Below, piece after piece: positions 41,341 through 52,816 of a stretch of DNA of 64,000 bases (position 1 is its first letter; each line of letters opens with the position of its first letter). Origin of the DNA: Pseudomonas canadensis (GTDB lineage: Bacteria; Pseudomonadota; Gammaproteobacteria; Pseudomonadales; Pseudomonadaceae); NCBI RefSeq assembly GCF_000503215.1, contig NZ_AYTD01000010.1:62001-126000 (forward strand), written 5' to 3'. Below the pieces are notes generated by a model that worked only from the letters and a program-made list of their open reading frames with translations, searched no databases and was not told the DNA's origin. Position numbers and translations under genes: made by a program.

Positions 41341-42645
41341 ATGGTTGATCACTCCATGCAATCCTCCCCCCGTAAGTCCCGCCGCTGGCTGTTCGGCCTG
41401 CTTGTGCTGCTGGTTATCGCCGGCCTGTGCTGGAAGTTCTGGCCCGCCAGCCACAAGGATGCCGCCGCGCAGGCGCCAGCCGGACGTGCCGGCAAGTCGG
41501 GGATGATGCGCCCGGGTTTCGGTGGCTCTACCGGTCCGGTGCCAGTGCGCGTGGCGCCTGCGGTGCTGGGCGAATTCCCGGTGTACTACAAGGCCTTGGG
41601 CACCGTCACCGCGCTCAACACCATCAATGTGCGCAGCCGGGTGGGCGGTGAGTTGGTAAAGATCGCCTTTGAAGAAGGCCAGATGGTCAAGGCCGGTGAC
41701 CTGCTCGCCGAGATCGACCCGCGCAGTTACCAGAACGCCTTGCTCCAGGCCCAGGGTACGCTGATGCAGAACCAGGCCCAGTTGAAAAACGCCCAGGTCG
41801 ACGTGCAGCGTTACCGCGACCTGTACGCCCAGGACAGTATCGCCAAGCAGACCCTGGACACCGCCGAAGCGCTGGTCCTGCAATACCAGGGCACGGTCAA
41901 GACCAACCAGGGTGCGGTGGATGACGCCAAGCTCAACCTCGAATTCACCAAGATCCGAGCGCCGATCAGTGGCCGCGTCGGCCTGCGCCAGGTGGACGTC
42001 GGCAACCTGGTGGCAGCCAACGACACCACGTTCCTCGCCGTGATTACCCAGACCCAGCCAATCAGCGTGGCCTTCACCCTGCCGGAAAATACCCTGGAAA
42101 CCGTACTCACCCGCTACCACGCCGGCAACAAGCTGCCCGTGGAAGCCTGGGACCGTGGCGACGTGAAGCAACAGGCGACCGGCGTGCTGCAGAGCCTGGA
42201 CAACCAGATCGACGTCACCACTGGCACCCTGAAATTCAAGGCGCGTTTCGATAACAAGGACCAGGCGCTGTTCCCCAACCAGTTCGTCAATGTGCACCTG
42301 CTGGCCGATACCCTGCACAACGTGGTGCTGGCGCCGTCGGCGGCGATCCAGTTCGGCAACACCGGCACTTTTGTCTACGTGCTGGACGGTGACAAGAAGG
42401 TCAAGGTGCAGCCCCTGGTGATTGGTGACACAGATGGCGACAACACCGTGATCAAAGAAGGCCTCAAGGCCGGCGATCGCGTGGTGCTGGAAGGCACCGA
42501 CCGCTTGAAGGACGGCAGTGAAATCGAGGTGGTCAACGACAGCAGCGAAGTGCCGACCACCCCGACCGAGCACTTGCAAGGCAAACCCGCGGCGAAAGGG
42601 GAGACCGGCACCACTGCCGGCAAGGCGCAAAAGGTCGGTTCATGA
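41341..42645 (+). CDS. muxA: RND efflux adaptor MuxA (MdtA-type)
   Basis: Periplasmic adaptor of the MuxABC-OpmB (MdtABC-type) exporter, 434 residues. It has a single N-terminal membrane anchor ([21 protein letters not shown]), the lipoyl-like segments ([40 protein letters not shown]), the helical hairpin (about 105-175) and a C-terminal barrel. The ATG at 41341 follows AAAGAAGAAG with a long spacer; the next ATG at 41356 has no ribosome site. The stop overlaps the muxB start as ATGA. A C-terminal tail rich in Thr, Lys and Gly follows the last domain. Confidence 0.93.
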   Translation: MVDHSMQSSPRKSRRWLFGLLVLLVIAGLCWKFWPASHKDAAAQAPAGRAGKSGMMRPGFGGSTGPVPVRVAPAVLGEFPVYYKALGTVTALNTINVRSRVGGELVKIAFEEGQMVKAGDLLAEIDPRSYQNALLQAQGTLMQNQAQLKNAQVDVQRYRDLYAQDSIAKQTLDTAEALVLQYQGTVKTNQGAVDDAKLNLEFTKIRAPISGRVGLRQVDVGNLVAANDTTFLAVITQTQPISVAFTLPENTLETVLTRYHAGNKLPVEAWDRGDVKQQATGVLQSLDNQIDVTTGTLKFKARFDNKDQALFPNQFVNVHLLADTLHNVVLAPSAAIQFGNTGTFVYVLDGDKKVKVQPLVIGDTDGDNTVIKEGLKAGDRVVLEGTDRLKDGSEIEVVNDSSEVPTTPTEHLQGKPAAKGETGTTAGKAQKVGS

Positions 42646-45600
42646 ACCTGTCGCGGCTGTTTATCCTTCGCCCGGTCGCCACCACGCTGAGCATGCTGGC
42701 CATTGTGTTGGCCGGCATCATTTCGTATCGCTTGCTGCCGGTGTCGGCCTTGCCCCAGGTGGATTACCCGACGATCCGTGTGATGACCCTTTACCCCGGC
42801 GCCAGCCCCGACGTGATGACCAGTGCGGTCACCGCGCCGCTGGAACGCCAGTTCGGGCAAATGCCCGGCCTTACGCAGATGGCCTCCACCAGCTCCGGCG
42901 GTGCGTCGGTGCTGACCCTGCGTTTCAACCTTGACATCAACATGGATGTCGCCGAGCAGCAGGTGCAGGCCGCGATCAACGCCGCGACCAACCTGTTGCC
43001 CAAGGACCTGCCGGCGCCGCCGGTGTACAACAAGGTCAACCCGGCGGATACCCCGGTACTGACCTTGGCAATCACCTCCAAGACCATGCTGCTGCCCAAA
43101 CTCAATGACCTGGTCGACACGCGCATGGCGCAGAAAATCGCGCAGATCAGCGGCGTCGGCATGGTCAGCATCGCAGGCGGCCAACGTCAGGCCGTGCGCA
43201 TCAAGGTCAACCCCGAGGCCCTGGCGGCCAATGGCTTGAACCTGTCGGACGTGCGTACCCTGATTGCCGCGTCCAACGTCAACCAGCCCAAGGGTAATTT
43301 CGACGGCCCCACCCGCGTGTCGATGCTCGACGCCAACGACCAATTGGTCTCGCCCCAGCAATACGCCGAACTGATCCTGGCCTACAACAATGGCGCGCCG
43401 CTGCGCCTGAAAGACGTGGCCCAGATCGTCGACGGCGCCGAAAACGAACGCCTTGCCGCCTGGGCCAACGAAAACCAGGCTGTGCTGCTGAATATCCAGC
43501 GCCAGCCGGGGGCCAACGTGATCGAGGTGGTGGACCGCATCAAGGCGCTGTTACCGAGCATCACTGACAACCTGCCGGCCGGCCTCGACGTGACGGTACT
43601 CACCGACCGTACCCAGACCATCCGCGCCTCGGTCAAAGACGTGCAGCACGAATTGCTCATCGCCATTGCCCTGGTGGTGATGGTGACGTTCCTGTTCCTG
43701 CGCCGGGTCAGCGCCACGATCATTCCCTCCATAGCCGTGCCGCTGTCCCTGGTGGGCACCTTTGGCGTGATGTACTTGGCGGGGTTCTCCATCAATAACC
43801 TCACGCTCATGGCGCTGACCATTGCCACCGGGTTTGTGGTGGACGATGCCATCGTGATGCTGGAGAACATCTCCCGTTATATCGAGGAAGGCGAAACCCC
43901 GCTGGCCGCCGCGCTCAAGGGCGCCAAGCAGATCGGCTTCACCTTGATTTCCCTGACCCTGTCGCTGATCGCCGTACTGATCCCGCTGTTATTCATGGCA
44001 GACGTGGTCGGGCGCCTGTTCCGCGAATTCGCCATCACCCTGGCGGTGGCGATCCTGATTTCCCTGGTGGTGTCCCTGACCCTCACGCCGATGATGTGCG
44101 CACGCTTGCTCAAGCGTGAGCCCAAGGAGGAAGAGCAAAGCCGCTTCTACAAGGCCAGCGGCGCCTGGATCGATTGGTTGATCGCGCGTTATGGCAGCAT
44201 GCTGCAGTGGGTGCTCAAGCATCAGCCGCTGACCCTGTTGGTGGCCATCGCGACCCTGGGCCTGACCGTGTTCCTATATCTGATCGTGCCCAAGGGTTTC
44301 TTCCCGGTGCAGGACACCGGCGTGATCCAGGGCATTTCGGAAGCGCCACAGTCGATTTCATTTGCCGCCATGAGCCAGCGCCAGCAGGACCTGGCGAAGA
44401 TCATCCTCGCCGATCCCGCTGTGGAAAGCCTGTCTTCCTATATTGGTGTGGACGGCGATAACGCCACCCTCAACAGCGGGCGCCTGCTGATCAACCTCAA
44501 GGCCCACGGCCAGCGCGACCTGAGCGCGGCCCAGGTGATCACCCGTTTGCAGCCGGAAATCGACAAGCTGGTGGGTATCCGCCTGTTCATGCAGCCGGTG
44601 CAGGATTTGACCATCGAAGACCGCGTGAGCCGCACCCAGTACCAATTCAGCATGTCCTCGCCGGACGCCGAGTTGCTGGCACTGTGGAGTGACAAACTGG
44701 TCCACGCGTTGAGCCAGTTGCCCGAACTCACTGACGTCGCCAGCGACCTGCAGGACAAGGGCTTGCAGGTGTACCTGGTGATCGACCGCGACGCGGCTTC
44801 GCGCCTGGGCGTCAGCGTATCGACCATTACCGACGCGTTGTATGACGCCTTCGGCCAGCGGCAGATCTCCACCATCTACACCCAGGCCAGCCAGTACCGC
44901 GTGGTGTTGCAGGCCCAGTCCGGCGAAACCCTCGGCCCGGATGCGCTGAACCAGATCCACGTGAAAACCACCGACGGCGGCCAGGTGCGCCTGTCCAGCC
45001 TGGCCCGTGTGGAACAGCGCCAGGCGCAATTGGCGATTGCGCATATCGGCCAGTTCCCGGCAGTGATGATGTCGTTCAACCTGGCCCCCGGCGTTGCGCT
45101 GGGCAAAGGCGTGGAGCTGATCAACCAGACCCAGAAAGACATCGGCATGCCGGTGGGTGTGCAGACTCAGTTCCAGGGCGCGGCCCAGGCCTTCGAAGCC
45201 TCGCTGTCGAGCACTTTGCTGCTGATCCTGGCGGCGGTGGTCACCATGTACATCGTGCTGGGTGTGCTCTACGAGAGCTATATCCACCCGATCACCATTC
45301 TCTCGACCTTGCCGTCGGCGGCGGTGGGGGCCTTGCTGGCGTTGCTGCTCAGCGGCAATGACCTGGGCATGATCGCGATCATCGGCATCATCTTGCTGAT
45401 CGGTATCGTCAAGAAGAACGCGATCATGATGATCGACTTCGCCCTCGACGCCGAACGCAACCAGGGCCTTGACCCGCAGACCGCGATCTACCAGGCGGCG
45501 CTGCTGCGCTTCCGGCCCATCCTGATGACCACGCTGGCCGCATTGTTCGGCGCGGTGCCGTTGATGCTCGCCACCGGTTCCGGTGCGGAATTGCGTCAGC

Positions 45601-45743
45601 CGCTGGGGCTGGTGATGGTGGGTGGCCTGCTGGTGAGCCAGGTGCTCACCCTGTTCACCACGCCGGTGATCTACCTGTATTTCGACCGCCTCGGCCGCCG
45701 CTGGCGCAAAGAGCCGCAAAGCCTGGAGCCGGTTGAGTCATGA
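42642..45743 (+). CDS. muxB: RND efflux transporter MuxB
   Basis: One of two non-identical RND pumps of the MuxABC/MdtABC system, 1033 residues. It begins [20 protein letters not shown]. The proton-relay Asp pair lies in [21 protein letters not shown] near residue 405. The second-half [15 protein letters not shown] helix, typical of the MdtB/MdtC branch, is present, as is the [17 protein letters not shown] segment of this branch. It overlaps muxA and muxC by 4 bases each (ATGA), indicating coupled translation. The system exports antibiotics such as novobiocin and aztreonam in P. aeruginosa. Confidence 0.95.
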   Translation: MNLSRLFILRPVATTLSMLAIVLAGIISYRLLPVSALPQVDYPTIRVMTLYPGASPDVMTSAVTAPLERQFGQMPGLTQMASTSSGGASVLTLRFNLDINMDVAEQQVQAAINAATNLLPKDLPAPPVYNKVNPADTPVLTLAITSKTMLLPKLNDLVDTRMAQKIAQISGVGMVSIAGGQRQAVRIKVNPEALAANGLNLSDVRTLIAASNVNQPKGNFDGPTRVSMLDANDQLVSPQQYAELILAYNNGAPLRLKDVAQIVDGAENERLAAWANENQAVLLNIQRQPGANVIEVVDRIKALLPSITDNLPAGLDVTVLTDRTQTIRASVKDVQHELLIAIALVVMVTFLFLRRVSATIIPSIAVPLSLVGTFGVMYLAGFSINNLTLMALTIATGFVVDDAIVMLENISRYIEEGETPLAAALKGAKQIGFTLISLTLSLIAVLIPLLFMADVVGRLFREFAITLAVAILISLVVSLTLTPMMCARLLKREPKEEEQSRFYKASGAWIDWLIARYGSMLQWVLKHQPLTLLVAIATLGLTVFLYLIVPKGFFPVQDTGVIQGISEAPQSISFAAMSQRQQDLAKIILADPAVESLSSYIGVDGDNATLNSGRLLINLKAHGQRDLSAAQVITRLQPEIDKLVGIRLFMQPVQDLTIEDRVSRTQYQFSMSSPDAELLALWSDKLVHALSQLPELTDVASDLQDKGLQVYLVIDRDAASRLGVSVSTITDALYDAFGQRQISTIYTQASQYRVVLQAQSGETLGPDALNQIHVKTTDGGQVRLSSLARVEQRQAQLAIAHIGQFPAVMMSFNLAPGVALGKGVELINQTQKDIGMPVGVQTQFQGAAQAFEASLSSTLLLILAAVVTMYIVLGVLYESYIHPITILSTLPSAAVGALLALLLSGNDLGMIAIIGIILLIGIVKKNAIMMIDFALDAERNQGLDPQTAIYQAALLRFRPILMTTLAALFGAVPLMLATGSGAELRQPLGLVMVGGLLVSQVLTLFTTPVIYLYFDRLGRRWRKEPQSLEPVES

Positions 45744-48700
45744 ACCTGTCCGGACCCTTCATCCGCCGGCCGGTCGCGACCATGCTGCTGAGCCTGGCGA
45801 TCCTGTTGCTGGGCGGCGTGAGCTTCAACCTGTTGCCGGTGTCACCGCTGCCGCAGATCGACTTCCCGGTGATCGTGGTGTCGGCCAGCTTGCCCGGTGC
45901 CAGCCCCGAGGTGATGGCGTCTACGGTGGCGACGCCGCTGGAGCGCTCGTTCGGCGCGATTGCCGGCATCACCACCATGAGCAGTTCGTCGAGCCAGGGT
46001 TCTACGCGGGTGATCCTGGCGTTCGACTCCGACCGCGATATCAACGGCGCGGCGCGGGAAGTGCAGGCGGCGATCAATGCCTCGCGCAATCTGCTGCCCA
46101 GCGGTATGCGCAGCATGCCCACGTACAAGAAGATCAACCCGTCCCAGGCGCCGATCATGGTGCTGTCGCTGACCTCGGATGTGTTGCAAAAGGGCCAACT
46201 GTACGACCTGGCCTCGACCATTCTGTCGCAGAGCCTGTCCCAGGTGCCTGGCGTTGGGGAAGTGCAGATCGGCGGCAGTTCCTTGCCAGCGGTGCGCATC
46301 GAGCTCGAACCCAAGGCCCTCGACCAGTACGGCGTGGCCCTCGACGATGTGCGCAACACCATCGCCAACGCTAATCAGCGCCGGCCCAAGGGTTCCCTGG
46401 AAGACAGCCAGCGCAACTGGCAGATCCAGGCCAATGACCAGTTGGAAAAGGCCAAGGACTACGAGCCGCTGCTGATCCGCTACCAGAACGGCGCGGCCCT
46501 GCGCCTGGGCGACGTGGCCAAGATCAGTGACGGCGTGGAAGACCGCTACAACAGCGGTTTCTTCAACAACGAACCGGCGGTGCTGCTGGTGATCAACCGC
46601 CAGTCTGGCGCCAACATCATCGAGACGGTCCGGCAGATCAAGGCACAGTTACCGGCGTTGCAGGCGGTGCTGCCGTCCAGCGTCAAGCTGAGCCTGGCCA
46701 TGGACCGCTCGCCGGTGATCACCGCGACCTTGCACGAAGCCGAGATGACCTTGCTCATCGCCGTGGGCCTGGTGATCCTGGTGGTGTACCTGTTCCTCGG
46801 TAACTTCCGCGCCTCGCTGATCCCCACCCTGGCGGTGCCGGTCTCACTGGTGGGCACTTTTGCGGTGATGTACCTGTACGGGTTCTCGCTGAACAACTTC
46901 TCGTTGATGGCGTTGATCCTGGCCACCGGTTTGGTGGTGGACGATGCCATCGTGGTGCTGGAGAACATTTCGCGGCATATCGACGAAGGCGTGCCGCCAA
47001 TGAAGGCGGCGTACCTGGGGGCCCAGGAAGTCGGCTTTACCTTGCTGTCGATGAACGTGTCGCTGGTGGCGGTGTTCCTCTCCATCCTGTTCATGGGTGG
47101 GATTGTCACCAACCTGTTCCGCGAGTTTTCCATCACCCTGTCGGCGGCGATCATTGTGTCGCTGATTGTCTCGCTGACCCTCACCCCGATGCTCTGCGCG
47201 CGTTGGCTCAAGCCCCATGTCAAAACCCAGATGACCGGTCTGCAGCGCTGGAGCCAGAAGATCAACGACCGCATGGTCGCCGGCTACGCCACCAGTCTGG
47301 ACTGGGTGTTGCGCCATCGTCGCCTGACCCTGCTCAGCCTGTTGCTGACCATCGGCATGAACGTGGCGCTGTACGTGGTGGTGCCAAAAACCTTTATGCC
47401 GCAGCAGGACACTGGCCAGTTGATCGGTTTTGTACGCGGTGACGACGGCCTGTCGTTCAGTGTGATGCAGCCGAAAATGGAAACCTTCCGCAAGGCGGTG
47501 CTCAAGGACCCGGCGGTGCTCAGCGTGGCCGGCTTCATCGGCGGCAACAACGGCACCAACAATGCGGTGATGCTGGTGCGCCTGAAGCCCATCAGCGAGC
47601 GCAAGATTTCCGCCCAGGCGGTGATCGAGCGTCTGCGCAAGGAGGTGCCGCTGGTGCCGGGCGGGCGGTTGTTCCTGATGGCCGATCAGGACCTGCAATT
47701 CGGCGGCAGCCGCGACCAGACCAGCGCGCAGTATTCCTACATCCTGCAAAGCGGCGACCTGGCGGCATTGCGCCTTTGGTATCCGAAAGTAGTCGCCGCC
47801 TTGCGCGAGTTGCCCGAACTGACCGCCATCGACGCCCGTGAAGGCCGGGGCGCGGCGCAGGTCACGCTGATTGTCGACCGCGACCAGGCCAAGCGCCTGG
47901 GCATCGACATGAATATGGTCACGGCGGTGCTCAACAACGCCTACAGCCAGCGGCAGATTTCCACCATCTATGACAGCCTCAACCAGTACCAGGTGGTGAT
48001 GGAGGTCAATCCAAAATATGCCCAGGACCCGATCACGCTCAACCAGATGCAGGTGATTACCTCCACGGGCGCACGGGTGCCGCTGTCGACCATTGCCCAT
48101 TATGAGAACAGCCTGGCCGACGACCGCGTCAGCCACGAAGGCCAGTTCGCCTCGGAGAACATCGCGTTCGACATGGCCCCCGGCGTGACGGTGGAGCAGG
48201 GCACCGCCGCTATCGAACGGGCGATTGCCAAGGTCGGCTTGCCCGAAGACGTGATCGCCAAGATGGCCGGTACCGCCGATGCCTTTGCAGCCACGCAGAA
48301 GGGCCAGCCGTTCATGATCCTCGGCGCGCTGGTGGCGGTGTACCTGGTGCTGGGCATTCTGTATGAAAGCTATATTCACCCGCTGACCATCCTCTCGACC
48401 TTGCCGTCGGCCGGTGTAGGCGCGATGCTCGCGATCTACCTGACCGGGGGCGAATTCAGTCTGATTTCCTTGCTGGGGCTGTTCCTGCTGATCGGCGTGG
48501 TGAAGAAAAACGCGATCCTGATGATCGACCTGGCCTTGCAGTTGGAACGCCACGATGGCATGAACCCGCTGGAATCAATCCGCAGCGCCTGCCTGTTGCG
48601 TTTGCGCCCGATCCTGATGACCACTCTGGCAGCCATCCTCGGCGCCTTGCCGTTGCTGCTGGGGGCGGGCGATGGTGCGGAAATGCGCCGTCCGTTGGGC

Positions 48701-48847
48701 CTGACGATTATCGGCGGCCTGGTGTTCAGCCAGGTCCTGACCCTTTACACCACCCCGGTGGTCTACCTCTATCTCGACCGCGCGCGCCATCGCTTCAACA
48801 AATGGCGCGGCGTGCGTACCGATGCTGCCCTGGACACTGCGCTATGA
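45740..48847 (+). CDS. muxC: RND efflux transporter MuxC
   Basis: Second RND pump of the MuxABC system, 1035 residues, similar to MuxB in layout. The start is [20 protein letters not shown], the Asp pair lies in [21 protein letters not shown] near residue 405, and the second-half helix is [15 protein letters not shown]. In MdtBC the pumps form a mixed trimer of two B and one C, and the same is expected here. The stop overlaps the opmB start as ATGA, continuing the chain of 4-base overlaps. Confidence 0.95.
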   Translation: MNLSGPFIRRPVATMLLSLAILLLGGVSFNLLPVSPLPQIDFPVIVVSASLPGASPEVMASTVATPLERSFGAIAGITTMSSSSSQGSTRVILAFDSDRDINGAAREVQAAINASRNLLPSGMRSMPTYKKINPSQAPIMVLSLTSDVLQKGQLYDLASTILSQSLSQVPGVGEVQIGGSSLPAVRIELEPKALDQYGVALDDVRNTIANANQRRPKGSLEDSQRNWQIQANDQLEKAKDYEPLLIRYQNGAALRLGDVAKISDGVEDRYNSGFFNNEPAVLLVINRQSGANIIETVRQIKAQLPALQAVLPSSVKLSLAMDRSPVITATLHEAEMTLLIAVGLVILVVYLFLGNFRASLIPTLAVPVSLVGTFAVMYLYGFSLNNFSLMALILATGLVVDDAIVVLENISRHIDEGVPPMKAAYLGAQEVGFTLLSMNVSLVAVFLSILFMGGIVTNLFREFSITLSAAIIVSLIVSLTLTPMLCARWLKPHVKTQMTGLQRWSQKINDRMVAGYATSLDWVLRHRRLTLLSLLLTIGMNVALYVVVPKTFMPQQDTGQLIGFVRGDDGLSFSVMQPKMETFRKAVLKDPAVLSVAGFIGGNNGTNNAVMLVRLKPISERKISAQAVIERLRKEVPLVPGGRLFLMADQDLQFGGSRDQTSAQYSYILQSGDLAALRLWYPKVVAALRELPELTAIDAREGRGAAQVTLIVDRDQAKRLGIDMNMVTAVLNNAYSQRQISTIYDSLNQYQVVMEVNPKYAQDPITLNQMQVITSTGARVPLSTIAHYENSLADDRVSHEGQFASENIAFDMAPGVTVEQGTAAIERAIAKVGLPEDVIAKMAGTADAFAATQKGQPFMILGALVAVYLVLGILYESYIHPLTILSTLPSAGVGAMLAIYLTGGEFSLISLLGLFLLIGVVKKNAILMIDLALQLERHDGMNPLESIRSACLLRLRPILMTTLAAILGALPLLLGAGDGAEMRRPLGLTIIGGLVFSQVLTLYTTPVVYLYLDRARHRFNKWRGVRTDAALDTAL

Positions 48848-50424
48848 CCGATTCAACTCACGCCAATGCACCACGTCCGCGCGATTCAACGACTCCCGGC
48901 GTACCGCATTCCCCTGTAGGAGCCGGCTTGCCGGCGATAAACGCCCAGGCACCACGTACCTCCCGGTTGGGCGCGTTATCGTTGGCGACCTTCGCGAGCA
49001 AGCTCGCACCTACGGTGGGGTTGGCGTTGTTGCTCAGCGCCTGCGCCGTTGGCCCGGACTACCACCGGCCAGAGGTCATCGAGCCGGCGCAATTCAAGGA
49101 AGCCCAAGGCTGGCGCCAAGCCACCCCAAGCGACTCCCTGGCCCGTGGCGCCTGGTGGGAACTGTACGGCGACCGTCAGCTCAACGACCTAGTAGTACGC
49201 CTGAACACGTCCAACCAAACCGTAGCCCAGGCCGAAGCACGCTTCCGCCAGGCCCAGGCCCTGGTGCGCAGCTCCCGGGGCGCGTTTTACCCGACTGTCG
49301 ACCTGAGCGTCGGGAAAACCCGCGCCAGCCAGGGCACCGGCAGCAGCAACGCGAGCCTGAGCAGCTCCAGCAGCGGCATCCGCGACACCCTCAATGCCCA
49401 GTTGGGCGTGAGCTGGGAAGCGGACATCTGGGGCAAATTGCGCCGTGGCCTGGAAGCCAATGAAGCCAGCGCCGAAGCCAGCTCTGCGGATTTGGCGGCG
49501 ATGCGCCTGAGCCAACAATCGGAACTGGTGCAAAGCTACCTGCAACTGCGCGTCATGGATGAACAGACGCGCTTGCTGCAAGCCACGCTGGAGACCTATC
49601 AGCGCTCCCTGCAAATGACCGAAAACCAATACCGTGCCGGGGTTTCCGGCAAGGACGCGGTGGCCCAGGCACAAACCCAGCTCAAGACCACCCAGGCCAG
49701 CCTGATCGACCTGATCTGGCAGCGCGCCCAGCTGGAAAACGCGATTGCAGTGTTGATCGGCGAAGCGCCGGCCAACTTCAACCTGGCGGTGAGCAAGGAC
49801 ATCCCGGCACTGCCGCAGATTCCAGTGAGCCTGCCATCGCAACTGCTGGAGCGCCGCCCGGACATCGCCTCGGCCGAACGCTCGGTGATTGCCGCCAACG
49901 CCAACATCGGCGTGGCCAAGGCCGCCTACTACCCGGACCTGAGCCTTAGCCTGGCCGGTGGTTACTCCAGCAGCACCTACGCCGACTGGATCAGCCTGCC
50001 GAACCGCTTCTGGTCGGTGGGGCCAAAACTGGCCATGACGTTGTTTGACGGTGGCCAACGGTCAGCGGAAGTCGACCGCACCATCGCCAGCTACGACGAG
50101 ACTGTCGCCAAGTACCGCCAGACCGTGCTGGATGGTTTCCGTGAAGTGGAAAACTACATGGTGCAGCTCAAGGTGCTGGAAGACGAGGCGGTGGTCAGCA
50201 ATGAAGCACTGGACGCCGCCCGTGAATCGTTACGTCTGACCCAGAACCAATACAAGGCGGGGCTGATTGCCTACCTGGATGTGGTCACCACGCAAGCCAC
50301 AGCCCTGAGCAACGAACGCACGGTATTGACGTTGCTGCAGACACGCCTGGTGGCCAGTGTGCAATTGATCGCGGCATTGGGCGGTGGCTGGGACGGGCAG
50401 ACGCCGATTGCCGAGAAAGACTGA
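48844..50424 (+). CDS. opmB: Outer-membrane channel lipoprotein OpmB (NodT family), REP-extended N-terminus
   Basis: TolC-like outer-membrane channel of the MuxABC system, 526 residues. The body is a standard NodT-type efflux lipoprotein (CAVGPDYHRPEV..., two OEP repeats, ERRPDIASAERSVIAANANIGVAKAAYYPDLSL). The lipobox LLSAC places the lipid-anchored Cys at residue 67, far later than the usual 17-25. The reason is a REP doublet inside the frame: one arm encodes residues about 24-32, the other about 50-57, the latter just before the hydrophobic core of the signal. The ATG at 48844 overlaps the muxC stop as ATGA. No internal ATG gives a shorter signal, so export of this form should be checked. 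Confidence 0.88.
   Translation: MTDSTHANAPRPRDSTTPGVPHSPVGAGLPAINAQAPRTSRLGALSLATFASKLAPTVGLALLLSACAVGPDYHRPEVIEPAQFKEAQGWRQATPSDSLARGAWWELYGDRQLNDLVVRLNTSNQTVAQAEARFRQAQALVRSSRGAFYPTVDLSVGKTRASQGTGSSNASLSSSSSGIRDTLNAQLGVSWEADIWGKLRRGLEANEASAEASSADLAAMRLSQQSELVQSYLQLRVMDEQTRLLQATLETYQRSLQMTENQYRAGVSGKDAVAQAQTQLKTTQASLIDLIWQRAQLENAIAVLIGEAPANFNLAVSKDIPALPQIPVSLPSQLLERRPDIASAERSVIAANANIGVAKAAYYPDLSLSLAGGYSSSTYADWISLPNRFWSVGPKLAMTLFDGGQRSAEVDRTIASYDETVAKYRQTVLDGFREVENYMVQLKVLEDEAVVSNEALDAARESLRLTQNQYKAGLIAYLDVVTTQATALSNERTVLTLLQTRLVASVQLIAALGGGWDGQTPIAEKD
48915..49013. repeat. Mixed-class REP doublet inside opmB
   Basis: The left arm at 48915-48938 is of the GCCGGC class (TGTAGGAGCCGGCTTGCCGG...). 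The right arm at 48991-49013 is of the GCGAGC class (TTCGCGAGCAAGCTCGCACC...), with a C>A type change in the CTCCTACA end (CACCTACG). Both arms are in the open frame of opmB. Confidence 0.85.
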
Positions 50425-50442
50425 CTCTGCAACGCCGGTCAT

Positions 50443-50472
50443 CTGTAGAAGCCGGCTTGCCGGCTTCTACAG
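50443..50472. repeat. REP-derived perfect hairpin after opmB
   Basis: CTGTAGAAGCCGGC (50443-50456) and GCCGGCTTCTACAG (50459-50472) form a 14-base perfect stem with a 2-base loop, 19 bases after the opmB stop. It may end the muxABC-opmB transcript; no T-run is present. The rest of 50473-50665 holds only a probable promoter region (TACAAT at 50604-50609). Confidence 0.75.
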
Positions 50473-50665
50473 GGGGGGTGAAGGTCGACCTCCGCGCAGT
50501 GCAAAGGCGCGGTCGTCGAGGGTCTTTTGAGCCAGTAGATTGGCGTCAAAATGCCACTAATGGCCCTCTGATAATTAATCAACTGCTCAAGAATTATTCT
50601 CGCTACAATCGCCCGCTTTGCCACCTGGCACGGGCGTCTCAGGCCCGCTGCGCACGAGAAGTCCC

Positions 50666-52762
50666 ATGCTCATCGGTAGTTATTCACCCTCACTGGTCGT
50701 GATCTCACTGTTCGTTGCGATCCTGGCTTCCTACACCGCACTGGATCTCTCCGGTCGCATCGCTACCGCCAAAGGTCGTACCGTTTATCTATGGATAGCC
50801 GGCGGCGCCATGGCGATGGGTGTGGGGGTGTGGTCGATGCATTTCATCGGCATGCTGGCGCTGCGCTTGCCGTTTGCCCTGGGCTTCGATTTGGGCATCA
50901 CCGCGCTGTCGTTGTTGATCGCGGTGTTGTCGAGCGGCTTTGCCTTGTGGTTGATCAGCCAGCCGCGTTTGCCTGCCTGGCAACTGGGGTTTGGCGCGCT
51001 GGTCATGGGCACCGGCATCGCGTGCATGCATTACACCGGCATGGCCGCGATGCGCATGACCCCAGGCATCGACTATGACCCCACCTTGTTTGGCGCGTCG
51101 TTGCTGATCGCCGTGGTCGCGTCTGGCGCGGCACTGTGGATCGCCCACAATTTGCGCCGTAACACACCGTACGTGCGGCTTTTACGAGGTGGCGCAGCGG
51201 TGGTAATGGGCTTTGCCATCGTCGGCATGCATTACACCGGCATGGCCGCGGCTCGTTTCGCCGATGACAGTTTCTGCGGTGCCGCGCTGAACGGCCTGAG
51301 CGGCAAGGGCCTGGATAACCTGGTGCTGGTCACGACCCTGGCGGTGCTGGCCATCGCCTTGCTCACCTCGCTGCTCGACGCCCGCCTGGAAGCCCGCACC
51401 GCCGTGCTGGCCGATTCCCTGACCCAAGCCAACCAGGAACTGACCCACCTGGCCCTGCACGACATGCTCACTGGCCTGCCGAATCGCACGTTGCTGGCCG
51501 ATCGCATTCAACAGGCCATGCAAGCGGTGAAAGAGCAGGGCGGTTGCTTTGCGCTGATGTTTATCGACCTCGACGGCTTCAAGCCGGTCAACGATGCCTT
51601 TGGTCATCATATGGGTGACCAATTGTTGCGTGAAGTCGGCCTGCGCCTGCGCGAAGACTTGCGCAGCCAGGACACCTTGGCGCGCATCGGCGGCGATGAG
51701 TTTGTGTTGCTGGTGCAACTGAGCCAGCCGGACGATGCCCTTGGTCTTGCCGAACGCCAGGTGATCTTGATCAACCGCGCCTTCCAGGTGGCCGAGCATG
51801 AGCTGAAGATCTCTGCCAGCGTCGGCATCGCAATGTTCCCGGGTAACGGTAGCAACCCTCAGGAATTGCTGATGAACGCCGACGCCGCGATGTACCACGC
51901 CAAAGGCATGGGCAAGAACGGCTACAGCTTCTTTGACGTGTCGATGAACAACAACGCACGCAAGCAATTGCAGCTGTTGCAGGACTTGCGCAATGCGGTG
52001 GAACAGGAGCAATTGCGCCTGTACTACCAACCCAAGTTCGACGCGGTCAGCGGCATCCCGGTCGGCGCCGAAGCCTTGCTACGCTGGGAACACCCGCAGC
52101 AGGGGTTGCTGCTACCGGCGACGTTTATCGAACTGGCGGAAAAGACCGGCTTGATCATTCCGATTGGGGAGTGGGTGCTCAACGAAGCCTGCCGTCAAAT
52201 GAGTCTGTGGTACGTTCAGGGCTACGAACATTGGCGCATCGCCGTGAACCTGTCGGCCTTGCAGTTCTGCCACGCCGGGTTGGTCAAGAGCGTGGCGGCG
52301 GCCCTTGAGCGGCACCAATTGCCGGCCAACAGCCTGACCCTGGAAATCACTGAAACCACGGCCATGAGCGACGCCGACGCGAGCATGACGGTGTTGCAGC
52401 AGCTGTCGGACATGGGCGTCGACTTGTCCATCGATGACTTCGGTACCGGTTATTCCAGCCTGATGTACCTCAAGCGCCTGCCGGCCAACGAACTGAAGAT
52501 CGACCGAGGCTTTGTGCGCGACCTGGAACACGACAGCGACGACGCCGCCATCGTCTCGGCCATCGTCGCCCTTGGCCAGGCCCTAGGGTTACGGATTGTT
52601 GCCGAGGGTGTCGAGACGGATGTGCAGCAGAATTTCCTGACACGGCTTGGGTGTAATTCCCTGCAGGGTTACCTGCTGGGCCACCCGTTGCCAGCAGAGG
52701 GCTTCATGGCAGATATCCAACGCGCCGAAGAAGCCGTTGCGCCTGACAAAAGCCGCGCGTGA
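50666..52762 (+). CDS. MHYT-GGDEF-EAL membrane protein (c-di-GMP turnover)
   Basis: Membrane-bound enzyme of 698 residues that may both make and degrade cyclic di-GMP. The N-terminal seven-helix MHYT sensor domain (about residues 5-240) has the three repeated motifs MHFIGM, MHYTGMAAMRM and MHYTGMAAARFA near residues 58, 120 and 188, thought to bind a metal and sense gases. A GGDEF domain follows with an intact GGDEF (about residue 342), then an EAL domain with EALLRWEHP (about 470) and DDFGTGYSSL. Both catalytic motifs look intact. The ATG at 50666 has GAGAAG upstream. It is a single gene, similar in plan to YkoW- and MucR-type proteins; P. aeruginosa MucR has the same architecture. Confidence 0.93.
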   Translation: MLIGSYSPSLVVISLFVAILASYTALDLSGRIATAKGRTVYLWIAGGAMAMGVGVWSMHFIGMLALRLPFALGFDLGITALSLLIAVLSSGFALWLISQPRLPAWQLGFGALVMGTGIACMHYTGMAAMRMTPGIDYDPTLFGASLLIAVVASGAALWIAHNLRRNTPYVRLLRGGAAVVMGFAIVGMHYTGMAAARFADDSFCGAALNGLSGKGLDNLVLVTTLAVLAIALLTSLLDARLEARTAVLADSLTQANQELTHLALHDMLTGLPNRTLLADRIQQAMQAVKEQGGCFALMFIDLDGFKPVNDAFGHHMGDQLLREVGLRLREDLRSQDTLARIGGDEFVLLVQLSQPDDALGLAERQVILINRAFQVAEHELKISASVGIAMFPGNGSNPQELLMNADAAMYHAKGMGKNGYSFFDVSMNNNARKQLQLLQDLRNAVEQEQLRLYYQPKFDAVSGIPVGAEALLRWEHPQQGLLLPATFIELAEKTGLIIPIGEWVLNEACRQMSLWYVQGYEHWRIAVNLSALQFCHAGLVKSVAAALERHQLPANSLTLEITETTAMSDADASMTVLQQLSDMGVDLSIDDFGTGYSSLMYLKRLPANELKIDRGFVRDLEHDSDDAAIVSAIVALGQALGLRIVAEGVETDVQQNFLTRLGCNSLQGYLLGHPLPAEGFMADIQRAEEAVAPDKSRA

Positions 52763-52816
52763 CAGGTATTCTTGGATCCAACCCTAAACATCAGGTTGAA
52801 TCAGGAGACCGCACGC

